Of a stretch of DNA of 64,000 nt, positions 62,471-64,000 are shown one piece after another. The DNA comes from Parabacteroides faecis. Lineage in GTDB: Bacteria > Bacteroidota > Bacteroidia > Bacteroidales > Tannerellaceae. The stretch covers positions 310,001-374,000 of the forward strand of contig NZ_BMPB01000007.1 of the NCBI RefSeq assembly GCF_014647375.1. The letters run 5' to 3'. The position numbers and the translations under genes were made by a program. A model generated the notes under the pieces. That model did not search any database. It was not told where the DNA came from and saw only the letters and a program-made list of their open reading frames with translations. Each line of letters starts with the position of its first letter. The stretch's first letter is position 1.

Positions 62471-64000
62471 ATGAAAAGACTGTTGAATATCTTTATTCTA
62501 TGTATGGTATGCCTCTCTGCCGGGGCAGAATGGAAATGGCAGAATCCGATGGACGCTGGTTTTCCCGTGATCCAGAACCAGGGCTGGCCCGATGAGATCG
62601 GACAGACCTATGTACGCCTACCCGACCGGGCAAAGGCCGAAGTCAGAGAACCGGTTTGGAACCTCTCCCGCAACTCAGCCGGACTGGCTATTCATTTTTA
62701 TTGCAACTCCCCCCAGATAACCGTACGTTACCAGGTAAGCGGTGGGTATGCTATGCCGCACATGCAATCGACCGGCGTATCGGGGCTCGACCTGTACAGC
62801 ATCGACAGCGAGGGCAAGTGGAGTTTCTGTTTCGGTAACTACTCATTCGGGGATACGATCCGATACAGCTATACAAACCTGGGACAAGACAAGTTCCATA
62901 ACCGCGGGTTTGAATACAGACTCTACTTACCTTTATATAATAGTATCAAGTGGATGGAGATCGGCACACCGGAAGGAACCGAACTGACTTTCATTCCCCA
63001 ATCGCCGGAGAAGCCGGTTGTCCTTTACGGTACTTCCATCGCACAGGGCGCTTGCTCTTCACGTCCGGCTATGGCGTGGGCGAACATCCTGCAACGTGCC
63101 CTGGGCTATCCGCTGATCAATCTGGGATTTTCCGGTAACGGGCAGTTGGAAAAAGGCGTATTGAATTACGTCATCGAACAGGATGCCCGCATCTATATCC
63201 TCGACTGCCTGCCTAACCTCACCCAAAAGACCGAGCAGGAAGTGACAGACCTGGTGATCGCCGCCGTAAAACAGATCCGGGAAAAACGGAACGCCCCGAT
63301 CCTCCTGGTAGAACATGCCGGTTACAGCAACGCACCCAGCGACCAGCGACAATACGAATCGTACACCCGCCTGAACGCCGCTTCACGCAAAGGATACGAA
63401 GCCTTGTTGCAAGCAGGTGTCAAGGACCTGTATTACCTGACACACGAAGAATTGAACTATCCGCCCGATGCCTGGGTTGACTACGTACACCCATCCGACC
63501 TCGGAGCCACCTACCAGGCGACAGCCGTTGAAAAGAAAGTACGCGACATCCTCCGGCTGTCGGTAGGAGACCGCCCGACGACCCAGCCTGTTACCCAACG
63601 TCGCGAACCGAACAATTACGAATGGCAGACCCGTCACCGCGACATATTGAAGCATATCCAACAAAACCCGCCCAAAGCCATCATCCTCGGCAACTCGATC
63701 ACTCATTTCTGGGGAGGAGAACCGGCAGGACCGAGAAGCAGCGGCGCGAAAAGCTGGAAGAAGATCATGGAACCGGCCGGATTCCAGAATCTGGGATACG
63801 GTTACGACCGTATAGAAAACGTACTTTGGCGCATCTACCACGGTGAGTTGGATGGATATGAAGCGGATAAAGTTGTCCTGATGATCGGAACGAACAATAT
63901 GGGAATCAGCCCGGACAAAGATATTGTAGAAGGTCTGCGTTTCCTCATCACAGCTATCCGTAACCGCCAACCGAAAGCGACGGTTAAAGTGATCGGTATC
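62471..64000 (+). CDS. Secreted protein with two SGNH-hydrolase domains (runs off the window)
   Basis: Open from ATG 62471 to the right edge (510 codons, no stop). Signal peptide (1-19, ending SAGA). Residues about 20-178 form a beta-rich N-terminal domain. The first SGNH domain has YGTSIAQG with Ser189, NLGFSGNG (Gly/Asn blocks) and DYVH with Asp337/His340, giving a full catalytic set. A second SGNH domain begins near 395 with AIILGNSITHFWGG (Ser409) and VLMIGTNNMG, its DxxH lying beyond the window. Predicted to be a carbohydrate or aryl esterase acting with the adjacent GH97 and GH2. Confidence 0.9.
   Translation, partial: MKRLLNIFILCMVCLSAGAEWKWQNPMDAGFPVIQNQGWPDEIGQTYVRLPDRAKAEVREPVWNLSRNSAGLAIHFYCNSPQITVRYQVSGGYAMPHMQSTGVSGLDLYSIDSEGKWSFCFGNYSFGDTIRYSYTNLGQDKFHNRGFEYRLYLPLYNSIKWMEIGTPEGTELTFIPQSPEKPVVLYGTSIAQGACSSRPAMAWANILQRALGYPLINLGFSGNGQLEKGVLNYVIEQDARIYILDCLPNLTQKTEQEVTDLVIAAVKQIREKRNAPILLVEHAGYSNAPSDQRQYESYTRLNAASRKGYEALLQAGVKDLYYLTHEELNYPPDAWVDYVHPSDLGATYQATAVEKKVRDILRLSVGDRPTTQPVTQRREPNNYEWQTRHRDILKHIQQNPPKAIILGNSITHFWGGEPAGPRSSGAKSWKKIMEPAGFQNLGYGYDRIENVLWRIYHGELDGYEADKVVLMIGTNNMGISPDKDIVEGLRFLITAIRNRQPKATVKVIGI

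Overview
The window comes from a strict-anaerobe type Bacteroidales chromosome, most likely Parabacteroides or a close relative. Order-level placement is firm: promoters carry the Bacteroidetes -7 element TAnnTTTG instead of sigma-70 boxes, start codons lack Shine-Dalgarno sites, Rho has the very long disordered insert, and there are a GH97 enzyme, a Porin_10 protein and TPR/HTH lipoprotein-type regulators. The genus is an inference from gene content. Both window ends cut a gene (an NtrC-type regulator at the left, an SGNH hydrolase at the right).

Layout. 0-3.4 kb: end of a sigma-54 activator, then a 2-oxoacid:ferredoxin oxidoreductase operon (ferredoxin, alpha, a 56-residue membrane protein, beta, gamma). 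3.5-7.6 kb: putative porin, anchored solute-binding protein and a cytoplasmic PAS histidine kinase. 7.8-16.5 kb: housekeeping (DEAD helicase, rho, tilS, zinc-ribbon coiled-coil protein, Nif3-like protein, aspS). 16.5-18.1 kb: gene-poor stretch with short repeats, tRNA-Pro and an atypical serine recombinase. 18.2-30.5 kb: an ADP-forming acyl-CoA synthetase and a complete membrane-bound [NiFe] uptake hydrogenase locus, with hypFAB divergent from hypCDE-hyaABCD. 30.5-36 kb: sugar-binding lipoprotein, its probable TPR regulator, glpF-glpK. 36-42.4 kb: PBP1A, a YeiH-type exporter, metY, an Lrp and a LysR regulator. 42.5-47.5 kb: AsmA-like protein, rmlB, rmlC. 47.6-54 kb: two tRNA-Cys genes, an AGE-fold lipoprotein, then a cobalamin riboswitch controlling class Ia ribonucleotide reductase nrdAB. 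54-57.6 kb: a small accessory locus (cytoplasmic amidase, 39-residue ORF, cystatin/chagasin-like protein) and a RimK-like ATP-grasp/GNAT pair. 57.6-64 kb: glycan degradation (GH2, GH97, double-SGNH hydrolase).

How it fits together. Ferredoxin-linked oxoacid oxidation, acyl-CoA to ATP conversion, and a Tat-exported hydrogenase feeding electrons through a b-type cytochrome describe an anaerobic fermenter that can also use H2 for respiration. The hydrogenase small subunit carries the two extra cysteines of oxygen-tolerant enzymes. The B12 riboswitch on nrdAB implies that the cell also owns a B12-dependent reductase elsewhere. Three hairpin elements built from TTGACAG units are scattered between genes (0.4, 25.2 and 38.4 kb), one lying inside the hyp operon and one in the PBP1A leader.

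The strongest candidates for undescribed biology are the amidase/cystatin-like locus at 54-55.4 kb with a terminator-like hairpin directly before the amidase start, the ATP-grasp/GNAT pair, the recombinase whose catalytic serine is displaced by one position, and the short membrane protein in the oxidoreductase operon. All functional calls rest on reading motifs by eye; no database search was made.
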